A DNA stretch of 64,000 bases from Actinoplanes oblitus (GCF_030252345.1 NZ_CP126980.1:9557501-9621500); one strand, 5' to 3'. Shown: positions 26,137 to 35,070, numbered from the stretch's first letter. Numbers and translations: made by a program. The notes: generated from the letters alone by a model not told the origin.

Positions 26137-27273
26137 CTAGGCGACCGACTTGGGGCTGATCGGGGCGACCGCGCTGCCCGGTGCGGCCGGCTCGGTGCGG
26201 ATGCCGGCGCGCAGGGTTTCCAGCATGGTCATGCCCTGAGCGGCCAGGGACGCGACCACGCTGTTCAGCCCCTCGGCACCGTCCAGGACGGTGACGTTGG
26301 CGCCGCGCAGACCCTCGGCGGCGGCGCGGAGCATCTCCGGCAGCCGATCGATGATCGCCTGGTCCAGGGCGATCCGGTCCTGTGCCGCGGCGGCCTCGGC
26401 GGAGAGCTTGGTGGCGTCCGCCTGGGCGCGGGCCAGCGCGCGGATCCGCTCGGCCTCCGCCTCGGCCGGCCGGACCACCTCGGCGATCAGCTGAGCCTGG
26501 CGCAGCTCGGCGTTCTTCTGGGCGACCAGCGCCTGCTCGGCGAGCACCTCCTGGGCGGCCCGCGCGGCGGCCAGCGGGCCGGCCTGCGACGCGGTCTGCT
26601 GCGCCTGGTCGATCTCGGCCTGGTACTGCGCGCGGGCGATCGCCGTCTGCCGGGCGTACTCCGCCTGGTGCCGCACGCTCTCCTGTTCGGACATCGCGCT
26701 CTCCCGGTCGGCGGCGGCCTGGGCGACCTTCGCCTCCTGGTTGACCCGGGCCTGGTGCGGCGCGGCGAGCGCCTTGATGTAGCCGACACCCTTGTCGTCG
26801 ATGCTGCTGATCTGCAGCGAGTCGACGGCCAGGCCGATCCGGGCCATCTCGGTCTTGCTGGCGTCGACGATCGCGTCGGCGAGGGTCTGCTGCTCCCGGA
26901 TGATCGACTCGACGGTCATGCTGCCGATGATGCTGCGCAGGTGGCCGGAGAAGATCCGGCCGACAAGCGTCGGCATCTGACCCTGGTTGCCCTGGAAGCG
27001 GCGGGCCGCCGCGGCGATGGACTCGTGGTCGTCCCCGACCTTGAACGCGATCACCGCCTGCACGCCGAGCGTCAGGCCCTGCTTGGTGTAGCAGTCCTCG
27101 ACCACCTCGGCCTCCTGCATGGCCAGGGTGAGCCGGGTGGCCTTGGAGAAGATGGGCACGACGAAGACGCCGTGCCCGGTGACGATTTTGAACGGCAACG
27201 CGTCCGCTCCCCGTTGTTTCCGGCCGCTGATCAGCAACGCCTCATTGGGGGCGGGCACCCGATAACCGAACAC
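26137..27273 (-). CDS. flotillin-like SPFH domain protein
   Basis: The 378-residue protein has an SPFH/band-7 domain (about residues 1-180, containing FKIVTGHGVFVVPIF). A long Ala/Glu/Gln-rich coiled coil (about 185-300) and a C-terminal oligomerisation region follow. Flotillins scaffold membrane microdomains. Here there is no classic N-terminal transmembrane helix, so attachment would be by hairpin or partner protein. The preceding NfeD-like gene ends two bases before this start, the usual partner arrangement. Confidence 0.9.
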   Translation of the reverse strand: MFGYRVPAPNEALLISGRKQRGADALPFKIVTGHGVFVVPIFSKATRLTLAMQEAEVVEDCYTKQGLTLGVQAVIAFKVGDDHESIAAAARRFQGNQGQMPTLVGRIFSGHLRSIIGSMTVESIIREQQTLADAIVDASKTEMARIGLAVDSLQISSIDDKGVGYIKALAAPHQARVNQEAKVAQAAADRESAMSEQESVRHQAEYARQTAIARAQYQAEIDQAQQTASQAGPLAAARAAQEVLAEQALVAQKNAELRQAQLIAEVVRPAEAEAERIRALARAQADATKLSAEAAAAQDRIALDQAIIDRLPEMLRAAAEGLRGANVTVLDGAEGLNSVVASLAAQGMTMLETLRAGIRTEPAAPGSAVAPISPKSVA

Positions 27274-27275
27274 TT

Positions 27276-27527
27276 CTACAGCCCTTCATCGACGCCGCGG
27301 GCGATCCCGTCCGGCGGCACAGTGGGCCATGGCTCGACGTCGACTTGGCGCGCGCCACGGTTGTGAATGACGAGTACCGCTGCTCCGACCGGGAGGGGTT
27401 CCGGCGCATACGCGAGGTAGTAGTGCGGCATACCGGCGACCAGCACACGAATCTCCCCGGCCCGGGCGCCGCCACGGATCGCGGTGATCACCGTCCCGAC
27501 CCGGCCGATCAGCGTCTCACTCGTCAC
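27276..27527 (-). CDS. NfeD-like OB-fold protein, flotillin partner
   Basis: The 83-residue protein looks like the soluble OB-fold C-terminal domain of NfeD: GRVGTVITAI near the start, then short beta-strands with glycine turns (LPVGAAVLVIHNRGARQVDVEPW). The membrane part of NfeD is missing. The stop lies two bases before the flotillin ATG. NfeD and flotillin genes are widely paired and probably act together at the membrane. Assignment rests mainly on the context plus a weak fold pattern. Confidence 0.6.
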   Translation of the reverse strand: MTSETLIGRVGTVITAIRGGARAGEIRVLVAGMPHYYLAYAPEPLPVGAAVLVIHNRGARQVDVEPWPTVPPDGIARGVDEGL

Positions 27528-27582
27528 GCCTGCATTGTGCTCCTGCGCCGCGACCCGCCGCCGCCCCGGAAATGAGGGCTGG

Positions 27583-28299
27583 TCAGGGCTCGGTTTTCGG
27601 GTAGAGGATCTCGCGGGCCTGCTCGGCGGCGCGGACGATGGCCTCCGCCACGAAGTCGACGAAACGGGCGACGTTCTCCAGCCGGACGCCGGCCGGGGTG
27701 TCCGCGCCGAGCACGCCGACGCCCTCCCGGGCGATCCGGGCGAACTCGGCGTTCGACCGGGCGCTGGCGAGCATCGACTGGTAGAGCGCGGCGTTGTCGA
27801 CGACGTACCGCTCGCGGCGGCGCTCGTCGCGCTCCCGGCGGATCAGGCCCAGGCTCTCCAGCAGGGTGACCGCCTTGGAGACGGAGGCCTTGCTGACCTG
27901 CAGGTGCTGGACCAGCTCGGCGGCGGTGAGGCTGCCCGCGTCGGTGATGTAGAGGCAGGTCAGCAGGCGAGCCATCATCTTGGGCAGGCCGGAGGCCATG
28001 ATGTTGGTGGTCAGCGCCTCCTCGAACTCGCGCACCGCCTCCGGGTCGCGGCCATGCGTGTTCAGCCGCGCCTCCGGGCCGCGGGGGACGGCCTTGCGCC
28101 GCTGGTGGGCGCGGCGCTCGGTGGCCCGGTGGGCGAGATCGGCGCGATAGGCGGTGGGCCCGCCGTTGCGCATCACCTCACGGGTCACCGTCGAGGTGGG
28201 ACGGTCGAGCCGCCTGGCGATCTCCGCATAGGCCAGCCCGTCCGCCACCCCCAGCGCGATCTGCTGACGTTCCTGCTGGGTGAGCCTGCCTCCCGGCAT
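27583..28299 (-). CDS. GbsR/MarR-type regulator with IS30-like N-terminal HTH
   Basis: The 238-residue regulator is a two-HTH fusion. Residues 1-65 (LTQQERQQIALGVADG, AEIARRLDRPTSTVTREVMRNGG) resemble the N-terminal HTH of IS30-family transposases. Residues 90-238 form a GbsR/MarR winged helix (AAELVQHLQVSKASVSKAVTLL). The ATG was chosen for its GGAGAT ribosome site and position just before the HTH. The upstream extension runs through palindromic operators. It is divergent from the DUF4097-ABC operon and probably represses both. Confidence 0.87.
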   Translation of the reverse strand: MPGGRLTQQERQQIALGVADGLAYAEIARRLDRPTSTVTREVMRNGGPTAYRADLAHRATERRAHQRRKAVPRGPEARLNTHGRDPEAVREFEEALTTNIMASGLPKMMARLLTCLYITDAGSLTAAELVQHLQVSKASVSKAVTLLESLGLIRRERDERRRERYVVDNAALYQSMLASARSNAEFARIAREGVGVLGADTPAGVRLENVARFVDFVAEAIVRAAEQAREILYPKTEP

Positions 28300-28355
28300 C
28301 GACGATCTCCTTCCGTACGCCCGTGACCGCCTCAGCGTAGCGTTCAGACCCACTC

Positions 28356-28482
28356 CATTGCAATGAACACTCTCGTTGCATTGCATTTAGAACGGTCTCG
28401 TTGCAACGAAATAACTGTAGTGAGCTGGATTTTCTGTGCCGTTGCGCAACAAGTACGTTGTCTACTTCGCGAACGCAACGTA
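28356..28482. promoter_or_regulatory. cluster of TTGCAA/TTGCGCAA palindromic operators
   Basis: Between the divergent starts lie CATTGCAATG (28356-28365), CGTTGCATTGCA (28374-28385), the perfect CGTTGCAACG (28399-28408), the perfect GTTGCGCAAC (28441-28450), and a TACGTTG/CAACGTA pair (28454-28460 and 28476-28482). All share a GTTGC half-site. The stretch is AT-rich compared with its surroundings. They are likely binding sites for the adjacent GbsR/MarR-type regulator acting on both promoters. Confidence 0.7.
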
Positions 28483-28523
28483 GCGTTTCCCTCATCAGAA
28501 ACACCGAGTGCAGGGAGCGCACC

Positions 28524-29186
28524 ATGCAGAGCTTCGACACCCCCGCCCCGATCTCCGCCGTCCTGGACATCCCGGCCGGGCGCGTCCGGATCGTCGCCGC
28601 CGAGCGGGCCGACACCGCTGTCGAGATCCGGCCGGCGGACGCCGCCAAGGCCCGGGACGCGAAGGCCGCCGAGCAGAGCCGGGTCACCTACGCCGACGGC
28701 GTCCTGCGGGTCGAGGTGACGGCCAAGCACCAGGCGCTCGGCCCGTCCGGTTCGGTGGACGTGACAGTTCAGCTGCCCGCCGGCTCCCGGGTCGAGGTGC
28801 GCTCGGCCAGCGCCGAGTTCCGGACCACCGGCGCGCTGGGCACGGTCAGCTTCGAGGGCGCGCACGGTGCCGTCGACATCGCCGAGGCCGCCGGGGTCCA
28901 CCTGACCGGCAACGCCGTGGACGTCACCGTCGGCCGGCTGACCGGGCCCGCCGAGATCAGCACCGACCAGGGCGACATCCGGATCGGGGAGGCGCACCGC
29001 GGCACTGTCGTGCTGCGCACCCAGGCCGGGAACATCGCTGTCACCGCGGCGGCCGGCGTCTCGGCCGCGCTCGACGCCGGCACCCCGCACGGCCGGATCG
29101 ACAACAGCCTGAAGAACGACGGCACCGCCGAGCTCGACATCCACGCCACCACCTCGTCCGGCGACATCGTCGCCCGCAGCCTCTGA
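28524..29186 (+). CDS. DUF4097-like beta-solenoid protein
   Basis: The 220-residue protein is built of short repeated beta-strands (for example GAHGAVDIAEAAGVHLTGN and GPAEISTDQGDIRIGEA), as in DUF4097 adhesin-like proteins. There is no signal peptide or membrane helix, so it is predicted cytoplasmic. The ATG has AGGGAG upstream. It is the first gene of an operon with a DrrA/DrrB-like exporter. Its role is unknown. A regulatory or sensing role for the exporter is possible but unsupported. Confidence 0.8.
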   Translation: MQSFDTPAPISAVLDIPAGRVRIVAAERADTAVEIRPADAAKARDAKAAEQSRVTYADGVLRVEVTAKHQALGPSGSVDVTVQLPAGSRVEVRSASAEFRTTGALGTVSFEGAHGAVDIAEAAGVHLTGNAVDVTVGRLTGPAEISTDQGDIRIGEAHRGTVVLRTQAGNIAVTAAAGVSAALDAGTPHGRIDNSLKNDGTAELDIHATTSSGDIVARSL

Positions 29187-29197
29187 GGAGCACCGAC

Positions 29198-30181
29198 ATG
29201 ACCAACCTGGCGATCGCGGCGAACGGGCTGCGCAAGTCCTACGGCGACAAGGTGGTGCTCGACGGCGTCGACCTGGCCGTACCGCGGGGCAGCGTCTTCT
29301 CGCTGCTCGGCCCGAACGGCGCCGGCAAGACCACCGCCGTCAAGATCCTGTCCACGCTGATCTCCCCCGGCTCGGGCTCCGGCCCGATCCGGGTGGCCGG
29401 GCACGACCTGGTCACCGACCCGCAGGCGGTGCGCGCGGCGATCGGCGTGACCGGGCAGTTCTCCGCCGTCGACGGCCTGATCACCGGCGAGGAGAACATG
29501 CTGCTGATGGCCGACCTGCACCACCTGTCCCGGGCCGAGGGCCGGCGCGTCACCGCCGGGCTGCTGGAGCGGTTCGACCTGGTCGAGGCGGCGGGCAAGC
29601 CGGCGTCGACCTACTCCGGTGGCATGAAGCGCCGCCTCGACATCGCTATGACACTGGTCGGCAGCCCGCGGATCATCTTCCTGGACGAGCCGACGACGGG
29701 TCTCGACCCGCGCAGCCGGCACAACATGTGGCAGATCATCCGCGAGCTGGTCGCCGACGGCGTCACCGTCTTCCTCACCACCCAGTACCTGGAGGAGGCC
29801 GACCAGCTCGCCGACCGGATCGCCGTGCTGCACGACGGCACGATCGCCGCCGAGGGGACCGCCGGCGAGCTGAAGCGGCTGGTCCCGGGCGGCCACGTGC
29901 GGCTGCGGTTCACCGACCCGCTGTCCTACCAGCAGGCCGTGCTCGCCCTGCCCGGCGCGGTCCGCGACGACGAGGCGCAGGCGGTGCAGCTCGCCAGCGA
30001 CGGCAGCCAGCACGACCTGCGCTCGATCCTCGACCGGCTGGACACCGCCGGGGTCCGGGCCGACGAGCTGACGGTGCACACCCCCGACCTGGACGACGTG
30101 TTCTTCGCCCTGACCGCGAGCCCCACCGAACGGAACCAGACCGCGAGCCCCGACCAGCAGGCCCAGGAGGCCCACCGATGA
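29198..30181 (+). CDS. DrrA-like ABC transporter ATP-binding protein
   Basis: The 327-residue ATPase has Walker A GPNGAGKT (about 39-46), signature YSGGM, Walker B IIFLDEPT and a C-terminal DrrA-type extension ending in a DLDDVFFALT motif, typical of daunorubicin-resistance-type exporters. The ATG is preceded by GAGGAG just after the DUF4097 stop. The permease ATG overlaps its stop. It likely energises export of a hydrophobic compound. Expression is probably controlled by the divergent GbsR/MarR-like repressor. Confidence 0.95.
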   Translation: MTNLAIAANGLRKSYGDKVVLDGVDLAVPRGSVFSLLGPNGAGKTTAVKILSTLISPGSGSGPIRVAGHDLVTDPQAVRAAIGVTGQFSAVDGLITGEENMLLMADLHHLSRAEGRRVTAGLLERFDLVEAAGKPASTYSGGMKRRLDIAMTLVGSPRIIFLDEPTTGLDPRSRHNMWQIIRELVADGVTVFLTTQYLEEADQLADRIAVLHDGTIAAEGTAGELKRLVPGGHVRLRFTDPLSYQQAVLALPGAVRDDEAQAVQLASDGSQHDLRSILDRLDTAGVRADELTVHTPDLDDVFFALTASPTERNQTASPDQQAQEAHR

Positions 30182-30960
30182 GCACTCTCACCCTCGCCGT
30201 CCGCGACTCGTCCACCATGCTGCGCCGCAACCTGCTGCACGCGCGCCGCTACCCGTCGCTCACGCTGAACCTGCTGCTCACCCCGATCATGCTGTTGCTG
30301 CTCTTCGTCTACATATTCGGCGACACCCTCGGCGCCGGCCTGGGCGGCGGCCGCGCCGAGTACATCGCCTACCTGGTGCCCGGCCTGCTGCTGATGACCA
30401 TCGGCAGCACCGTGATCGGGACCGCCGTCTCCGTCTCCACCGACATGAGCGAGGGCATCATCGCCCGGTTCCGCACCATGGCCATCCACCGTGGGTCGGT
30501 GCTGATCGGCCACGTGATCGGCAGCGTCGTGCAGTCGGTGGCCAGCGTGGTCCTGGTCGGCGCGGTCGGCGTCGCCATCGGGTTCCGCTCCACCGGCGCC
30601 ACGGTCCTGGAGTGGCTCGCCGCGTTCGGGCTGCTCGTGCTCTTCGCCCTGGCCCTGACCTGGATCGCGGTGGGCATGGGCCTGGTCAGCCCGACCGCCG
30701 AGGCGGCCAGCAACAACGCCATGCCGCTGATCCTGCTGCCGCTGCTGTCCAGCGCCTTCGTCCCGGTCGACGCGATGCCCGGCTGGTTCCAGCCGATCGC
30801 CGAGTACCAGCCGTTCACCCCGGCCATCGAGACCCTGCGCGGTCTGCTGCTCGGCTCCGGCATCGGCCACAACGGCTGGCTCGCCGTCGCCTGGTGCCTC
30901 GGCCTCGCCGTCCTCGGCTACTTCTGGTCCACCGCGAAGTTCAACAGCGACCCGAGGTAG
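30178..30960 (+). CDS. DrrB-like ABC-2 permease
   Basis: The 260-residue membrane protein has about six transmembrane helices and the ABC-2 family pattern, with MLRRNLLHARRYPSL before the first helix, a cytoplasmic RFRTMAIHRGSVL coupling segment, and a C-terminal P-G-W-F-Q-P-I-A-E-Y-Q-P-F-T motif. It overlaps the ATPase gene by four bases (ATGA). The two together form a drug-type exporter. A strong bidirectional terminator follows directly. Confidence 0.95.
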   Translation: MSTLTLAVRDSSTMLRRNLLHARRYPSLTLNLLLTPIMLLLLFVYIFGDTLGAGLGGGRAEYIAYLVPGLLLMTIGSTVIGTAVSVSTDMSEGIIARFRTMAIHRGSVLIGHVIGSVVQSVASVVLVGAVGVAIGFRSTGATVLEWLAAFGLLVLFALALTWIAVGMGLVSPTAEAASNNAMPLILLPLLSSAFVPVDAMPGWFQPIAEYQPFTPAIETLRGLLLGSGIGHNGWLAVAWCLGLAVLGYFWSTAKFNSDPR

Positions 30961-30975
30961 CGAAGCACCTCGGAC

Positions 30976-31012
30976 GCGGCGTACCCCCGGCAGGCTGCCG
31001 GGGGTACGCCGC
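30976..31012. terminator. bidirectional hairpin terminator
   Basis: GCGGCGTACCCCCGGCA (30976-30992) pairs perfectly with TGCCGGGGGTACGCCGC (30996-31012) around a three-base loop, a 17-bp stem. It separates the convergent ABC operon (ending 30960) and the DUF4097 lipoprotein gene (ending 31017). There is no long T-tract, as is common for high-GC terminators. Confidence 0.85.
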
Positions 31013-31016
31013 GTTC

Positions 31017-31691
31017 TCACGCCGCCGGGACGACCTGAATGGTGCCGCCGCCGGACTCGACGCCGATCCGGTGTGCGGCGGTGCCGTCGGTCGGGACGTC
31101 GATCCTGGTCGAGCCGCCGTCGCCGCGAGCGTCGACGCGGTAGCTGTCCCGCGGCAGCCGGAGCGTGACGTCACCGCCGGCACTGTCCACGCTCACCGAC
31201 CCGGGCGCCGTGGCGAAGGTGAGCTGGACGGCGCCGCCACCGGTCCGCGCGGTGACCGGGCCGAGCCCGCTCCCGTCGACAGCGCCGCCGCCGGAGGTCA
31301 GATCCAGCTCGCCGGTCAGGCCGGTGACCGAGACCGCGCCGCCCCCGCTGTCCAGCGTGGCCCGGAACCCGGCCGGCACCACGAGGTGGTAATCGACGCC
31401 GCAGCTGCCCCGGTGACCCTGGCAGCCGGAGGTGAAGGTGAGGTCCGAGCCGACCACCCGGTGCTCCGGTGACGGCTTCGCGCCGGCGTACCGGAGGGTC
31501 TCGGAGACGTGCACGGTGTCGCCGGCGCCGGCCGTGACGGTGATCCAGCCGCCGAGGCTGCTGACCGCCACGGCGCCGGCCCGGCCGGTGAGGTCGTAGG
31601 TGCGGGTCTCGGTCTGCTCCGGTTCGCCGCAGGCGGCGAGCGCTCCGAGCGTCAGGGACAGGGCGGCGAGAACGGTGCGGCCGGTACGCAT
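31017..31691 (-). CDS. DUF4097-like lipoprotein
   Basis: The 224-residue protein carries a lipobox (LGALAAC, lipidated C21) and then repeated beta-strand units with GGG turns (SGGGAVDGSGLGPVTARTGGG), as in DUF4097 proteins. It is predicted to be anchored outside the membrane. The ATG at 31691 follows AAAGG. The longer open frame upstream is a shadow of the hydrolase gene. It lies 11 bases after the hydrolase stop and is probably cotranscribed with it. Confidence 0.85.
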   Translation of the reverse strand: MRTGRTVLAALSLTLGALAACGEPEQTETRTYDLTGRAGAVAVSSLGGWITVTAGAGDTVHVSETLRYAGAKPSPEHRVVGSDLTFTSGCQGHRGSCGVDYHLVVPAGFRATLDSGGGAVSVTGLTGELDLTSGGGAVDGSGLGPVTARTGGGAVQLTFATAPGSVSVDSAGGDVTLRLPRDSYRVDARGDGGSTRIDVPTDGTAAHRIGVESGGGTIQVVPAA

Positions 31692-31702
31692 GACGGCGCC
31701 TT

Positions 31703-33079
31703 TCAGGGAAGGAGGAGGCCCCAGTACAGGGCCCAGGGAAGGAAGAGGACGCCGGCCACGATCAACAGGCTCTGGCGCGGACGGTCGGCGGTCGAGGTGC
31801 GCCACGCGTGGATCGTCATGGCGGTGGTGATCACGGTGATCAGCGCGACGGCTTGCAGGGCCAGCCAGAACACCGGCCGCCCGGCCACCATCGGGCCCGG
31901 TGAGATGCCTTTCCAGTTGGCGCTGTCGGCCACCGTGACGAAGTAGGCGACGAAGCCGAGCACCGCGGTGGCGCCCACGGCGGCGAGGAGCCGGGCCGGG
32001 CGGGCGACGGCGACCGGGCGGCGCCGGACCCGCCGGACGAGCGCGACGACCGGGTACGACAGGAAGCCGACCAGGAGCACGGCCAGCACGGCGAGCTGGG
32101 CCGGCCAGGACTCCCACCACGCCGACGGGGTCACCGCGGTGCTGGTCGCCTGCTGCACCGGGGACGGGTCGGCCCGCGGCGGCGGCACCTTGCCGGCACC
32201 GACCGCGCGGACCCAGCCGCCGACGATGTCCGGATAGGACGGGTACAGCGCGTCGGTGAACATCCCGGTGCCGTCCAGGACCCGCAGGGTGTGCCCGGCA
32301 CCCGGGAGGAACCGGACGGTCAGCGGGCCGCCGACGGTCCGGCGCAGCACCGCCGCGCTCTCGGCGGCCGGCACCTGGGTGTCCGCGGTGCCGTAGACCG
32401 CGAGCACCGGCTGGGTGACCCCGGCCAGCGGCGGCCGCGGGTCGTGGCTCGCCTCGGCGAACAACCCGGCGTCGTCGGCGAGCCGGTAGAACCGGTCGGA
32501 CAGCGTGTCCCGGAGCGCGCCGGAGACCCCGGCGGCGGCCAGCTTGTTGCGCATGTTCCAGTTCTGCACCCGCAGCGGCGACAGGCCCGGGGCGGACGCG
32601 AGGACCAAAAAGGCGATGTCCCGGGACCGGCTCGCGGCGATCGGCATGACCCAGCCGCCCTCGCTGATCCCCCACAGCCCGACCGCGTCCGGCCGCACGC
32701 CGGGCTGCTCGCGGAGAACGCCGGTCGCGGCGACCACGTCGTCGGCGAGCAGCGAGTAGTCCGGGTCACCGAGTGGGCGTTTGTCGTAGGCGAGGACGGC
32801 GATGCCCTGCCGGGCGAAGGCGATCGCCTCCGGGGTGACACCGGTCCGCTTGCCGTTGCCCGAGCCGTGCACCAGTACCAGTCCGGGTAGTGGGCCGGCC
32901 GCGTTGCGGGGCGCGAAGACCGTACCGTAAAGCGGTTTTCCGTTTTTGATCGGAATGATGACGTCGGTGGTGGTCACGTCGGCCGGGATCGGCCGGGCCG
33001 GTGCGGCGGCGGCCGGGACGCCGGTCAGCGCGATGGCGACGAGGGCCAGGACCAGGATGCGAAGGCTGCGTGCGATCAC
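31703..33079 (-). CDS. exported alpha/beta hydrolase with C-terminal membrane helices
   Basis: The 458-residue protein has a signal peptide (1-26) and an alpha/beta hydrolase domain with nucleophile S139 (GISEGG), an acid in YGTADTQVP and a histidine in GAGHTL. Four predicted transmembrane helices follow in the last about 130 residues. The enzyme would face outside, anchored by its tail. The fusion of a secreted hydrolase to a polytopic tail is not a family I can name. Substrate unknown, probably an ester or thioester. Confidence 0.82.
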   Translation of the reverse strand: MIARSLRILVLALVAIALTGVPAAAAPARPIPADVTTTDVIIPIKNGKPLYGTVFAPRNAAGPLPGLVLVHGSGNGKRTGVTPEAIAFARQGIAVLAYDKRPLGDPDYSLLADDVVAATGVLREQPGVRPDAVGLWGISEGGWVMPIAASRSRDIAFLVLASAPGLSPLRVQNWNMRNKLAAAGVSGALRDTLSDRFYRLADDAGLFAEASHDPRPPLAGVTQPVLAVYGTADTQVPAAESAAVLRRTVGGPLTVRFLPGAGHTLRVLDGTGMFTDALYPSYPDIVGGWVRAVGAGKVPPPRADPSPVQQATSTAVTPSAWWESWPAQLAVLAVLLVGFLSYPVVALVRRVRRRPVAVARPARLLAAVGATAVLGFVAYFVTVADSANWKGISPGPMVAGRPVFWLALQAVALITVITTAMTIHAWRTSTADRPRQSLLIVAGVLFLPWALYWGLLLP

Positions 33080-33137
33080 CAGTCGAGCATCGACGAATCG
33101 GCGCCTCGGCGAATCGCCGCAGCGAGCGGTTCCGGCC

Positions 33138-33809
33138 TCACTCCGCAGAGGGAGGCGCCTGCCCCGCGACGATCAGGCCGGACTCGTAGGCGGCCACCAC
33201 CGCCTGCGCCCGGTCGCGCAGGCCGAGCTTGGCCAGCACGCTGCTGACGTGCGTTTTCACGGTGTGTTCGCTGACCACCAGGGCGGCCGCCATCTCGGCG
33301 TTGGTGAGTCCGCGCCCGAGCAGGCGCAGCGCCTCGTGCTCGCGCGGGGTGAGCCGATCCAGGCCGGCCCACGGGGTGACCGCCGGCGCCTGCCCGCGGA
33401 CCGCGGTCTCGATCAGCCGGGTGGTCACCGCCGGCGCGAGCAGCGACTCGCCGGCGGCGACGACCCGGACCGCGTGCACCAGCTCGGCGCGGCGCACGTC
33501 CTTGAGCAGGAAGCCGCTCGCGCCGGCCCGCAGCGCGTCGTAGACGTAGTCGTCCTGGCCGAAGGTGGTCAGCATGAGCACGCGGACCGGTTCGCCGCGC
33601 AGGCGCCGGGCGGCCTCGATGCCGTCCATCCCGGGCATCCGGATGTCGAGCACCAGCACGTCGGGGGCGTGCTCGCGGACGGCAGCGAGCGCCTCGGCGC
33701 CGTCCGCGGCCTCGGCGACGACCGCCATGTCCGGCTCGTTGTCGAGGATCATCGCGAAGGCGCCCCGGATCAGTTCCTGGTCGTCCGCCACCACGATCCG
33801 GATGCTCAT
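33138..33809 (-). CDS. NarL/LuxR-family response regulator
   Basis: The 223-residue regulator has a receiver domain (VADDQELIR, phosphorylated D in VLVLDIRMPG, conserved K in LLKD) and a LuxR helix-turn-helix (LTPREHEALRLL ... NAEMAAALVVSEHTVKTHVSSVLAKL). Its ATG overlaps the kinase stop by four bases, so the two genes form one operon. The targets are not evident from neighbours. Confidence 0.95.
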   Translation of the reverse strand: MSIRIVVADDQELIRGAFAMILDNEPDMAVVAEAADGAEALAAVREHAPDVLVLDIRMPGMDGIEAARRLRGEPVRVLMLTTFGQDDYVYDALRAGASGFLLKDVRRAELVHAVRVVAAGESLLAPAVTTRLIETAVRGQAPAVTPWAGLDRLTPREHEALRLLGRGLTNAEMAAALVVSEHTVKTHVSSVLAKLGLRDRAQAVVAAYESGLIVAGQAPPSAE

Positions 33810-34948
33810 CGCGCCACCTCCACCGTCTTGCCGGGCAACCTCGCCTCGACCTGGAACCCCCGGCCACCGGGCGCCGGGCCGGCCGTCGCGGACCCGCCGC
33901 AGGACGCCGCCCGCTCCCGGATCCCGATCAGCCCGTGTCCCGGCGCCTGCCCGGTCGTCCGTCGCGGCCCGCGACCGTCGTCGGCCACCGTGATCACCAG
34001 GTCGTCGCCGCGCCAGTCGAGGGTCACCGTCACGGTCCTGGCGCGCGCGTGTTTGAGCACGTTCGTCAGCGCCTCCTGGACGATCCGGTAGGCGGCCACC
34101 CCGGCGTCGGGCGGCACCGTGCCGGGCTGGCCAAGAACGGTCAGAGTGACGGCCACTCCGCCGACCTGCGACACGTTGCCGACCAGCTCGGCGATCTCGT
34201 CGAGGGTCGGTTGCGGTGCGCGGGCACCCTCGCCCGAGGCGTCCAGGACGCCGAGGATCCGCCGCAACTGGGCCATCGCCTCCCGCCCGGCCGCCGCTAT
34301 CGCGTCGAAGGCTTCTTCGGTACGGGCTGGGCCCTGTTTCATCACCACCGGGCCGGCCTCCGCCTGGGCGATGGTGATGCTCACCGCGTGCGCCAGGATG
34401 TCGTGCATGTCCCGGGCGATCCGGGACCGCTCCCGCTCGGCCTCCAGCTCCCGCTCCCGTTCCAGGTGACGCGCTCGTTCCTGGAGGGTGCGCACCTCCT
34501 CGCGGCGGTTCGCCCAGGCGCGGCCCATCACGTACGCGGTGGTCCAGAGCAGCGCGCCGCGGGCCGCCGTCTCGATCGAGCCGGTGAGGAGGAACGCGCC
34601 CCAGCCGATGATCACGATGGCGCTGATCCGCTGCCAGCGAGGCGCCTGAGCGGCCACGGTGAACATGGCGATCAGTGCGCCGTACCAGAGCGGCTGCCGG
34701 GGACCGCCGGGTACCAGGTCGTAGCCGGCGGCGGCGGCCTCGGTGGCCAGGAGGACGGCGAACGGGGCCCGGCGCCGCCAGATCACCGGCACCGACACGG
34801 CGACGGCCACGGCGTAGCACGGGAGCGGCCAGTGCCGGTCACCGGAAAGGAACGGGGCGAGCTGGGCGATCAGGGCGATCAGCATCAACCCGGTGTCCAC
34901 GGCGGCCGGCGGGAAACCGCGGGCCCAGGTCACGACTCGCTCGTACAC
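33806..34948 (-). CDS. NarL-type sensor histidine kinase
   Basis: The roughly 380-residue kinase has about four to five transmembrane helices in the first half with no large external domain. A dimerisation helix with phospho-acceptor H in IARDMHDILAH follows, then an HATPase_c domain (EALTNVLKHA, DDGRG, GIRERA). The GTG at 34948 has GAGAAT upstream and precedes the first helix. ATGs at 34993 and 35023 in frame would add an Arg-rich tail. It is divergent from the secreted protein gene at 35071. Confidence 0.9.
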   Translation of the reverse strand: MYERVVTWARGFPPAAVDTGLMLIALIAQLAPFLSGDRHWPLPCYAVAVAVSVPVIWRRRAPFAVLLATEAAAAGYDLVPGGPRQPLWYGALIAMFTVAAQAPRWQRISAIVIIGWGAFLLTGSIETAARGALLWTTAYVMGRAWANRREEVRTLQERARHLERERELEAERERSRIARDMHDILAHAVSITIAQAEAGPVVMKQGPARTEEAFDAIAAAGREAMAQLRRILGVLDASGEGARAPQPTLDEIAELVGNVSQVGGVAVTLTVLGQPGTVPPDAGVAAYRIVQEALTNVLKHARARTVTVTLDWRGDDLVITVADDGRGPRRTTGQAPGHGLIGIRERAASCGGSATAGPAPGGRGFQVEARLPGKTVEVAR

Positions 34949-35070
34949 GGATCGATTCTCGCGTATCCGAACCCGCCGCACACGCCGATACATGGCCGTT
35001 ACGACGATTCGGGTACGACTCATCCATTCGCATGATCCACTTTAGGTGATCTTCGATATAGGGTCACGCG

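Noticed and set aside
25163..26140. 806-codon plus-strand frame across the chitinase and RTX genes
   Set aside because: It is antisense to two well-supported secreted proteins and is Val/Gly/Arg-rich without motifs.
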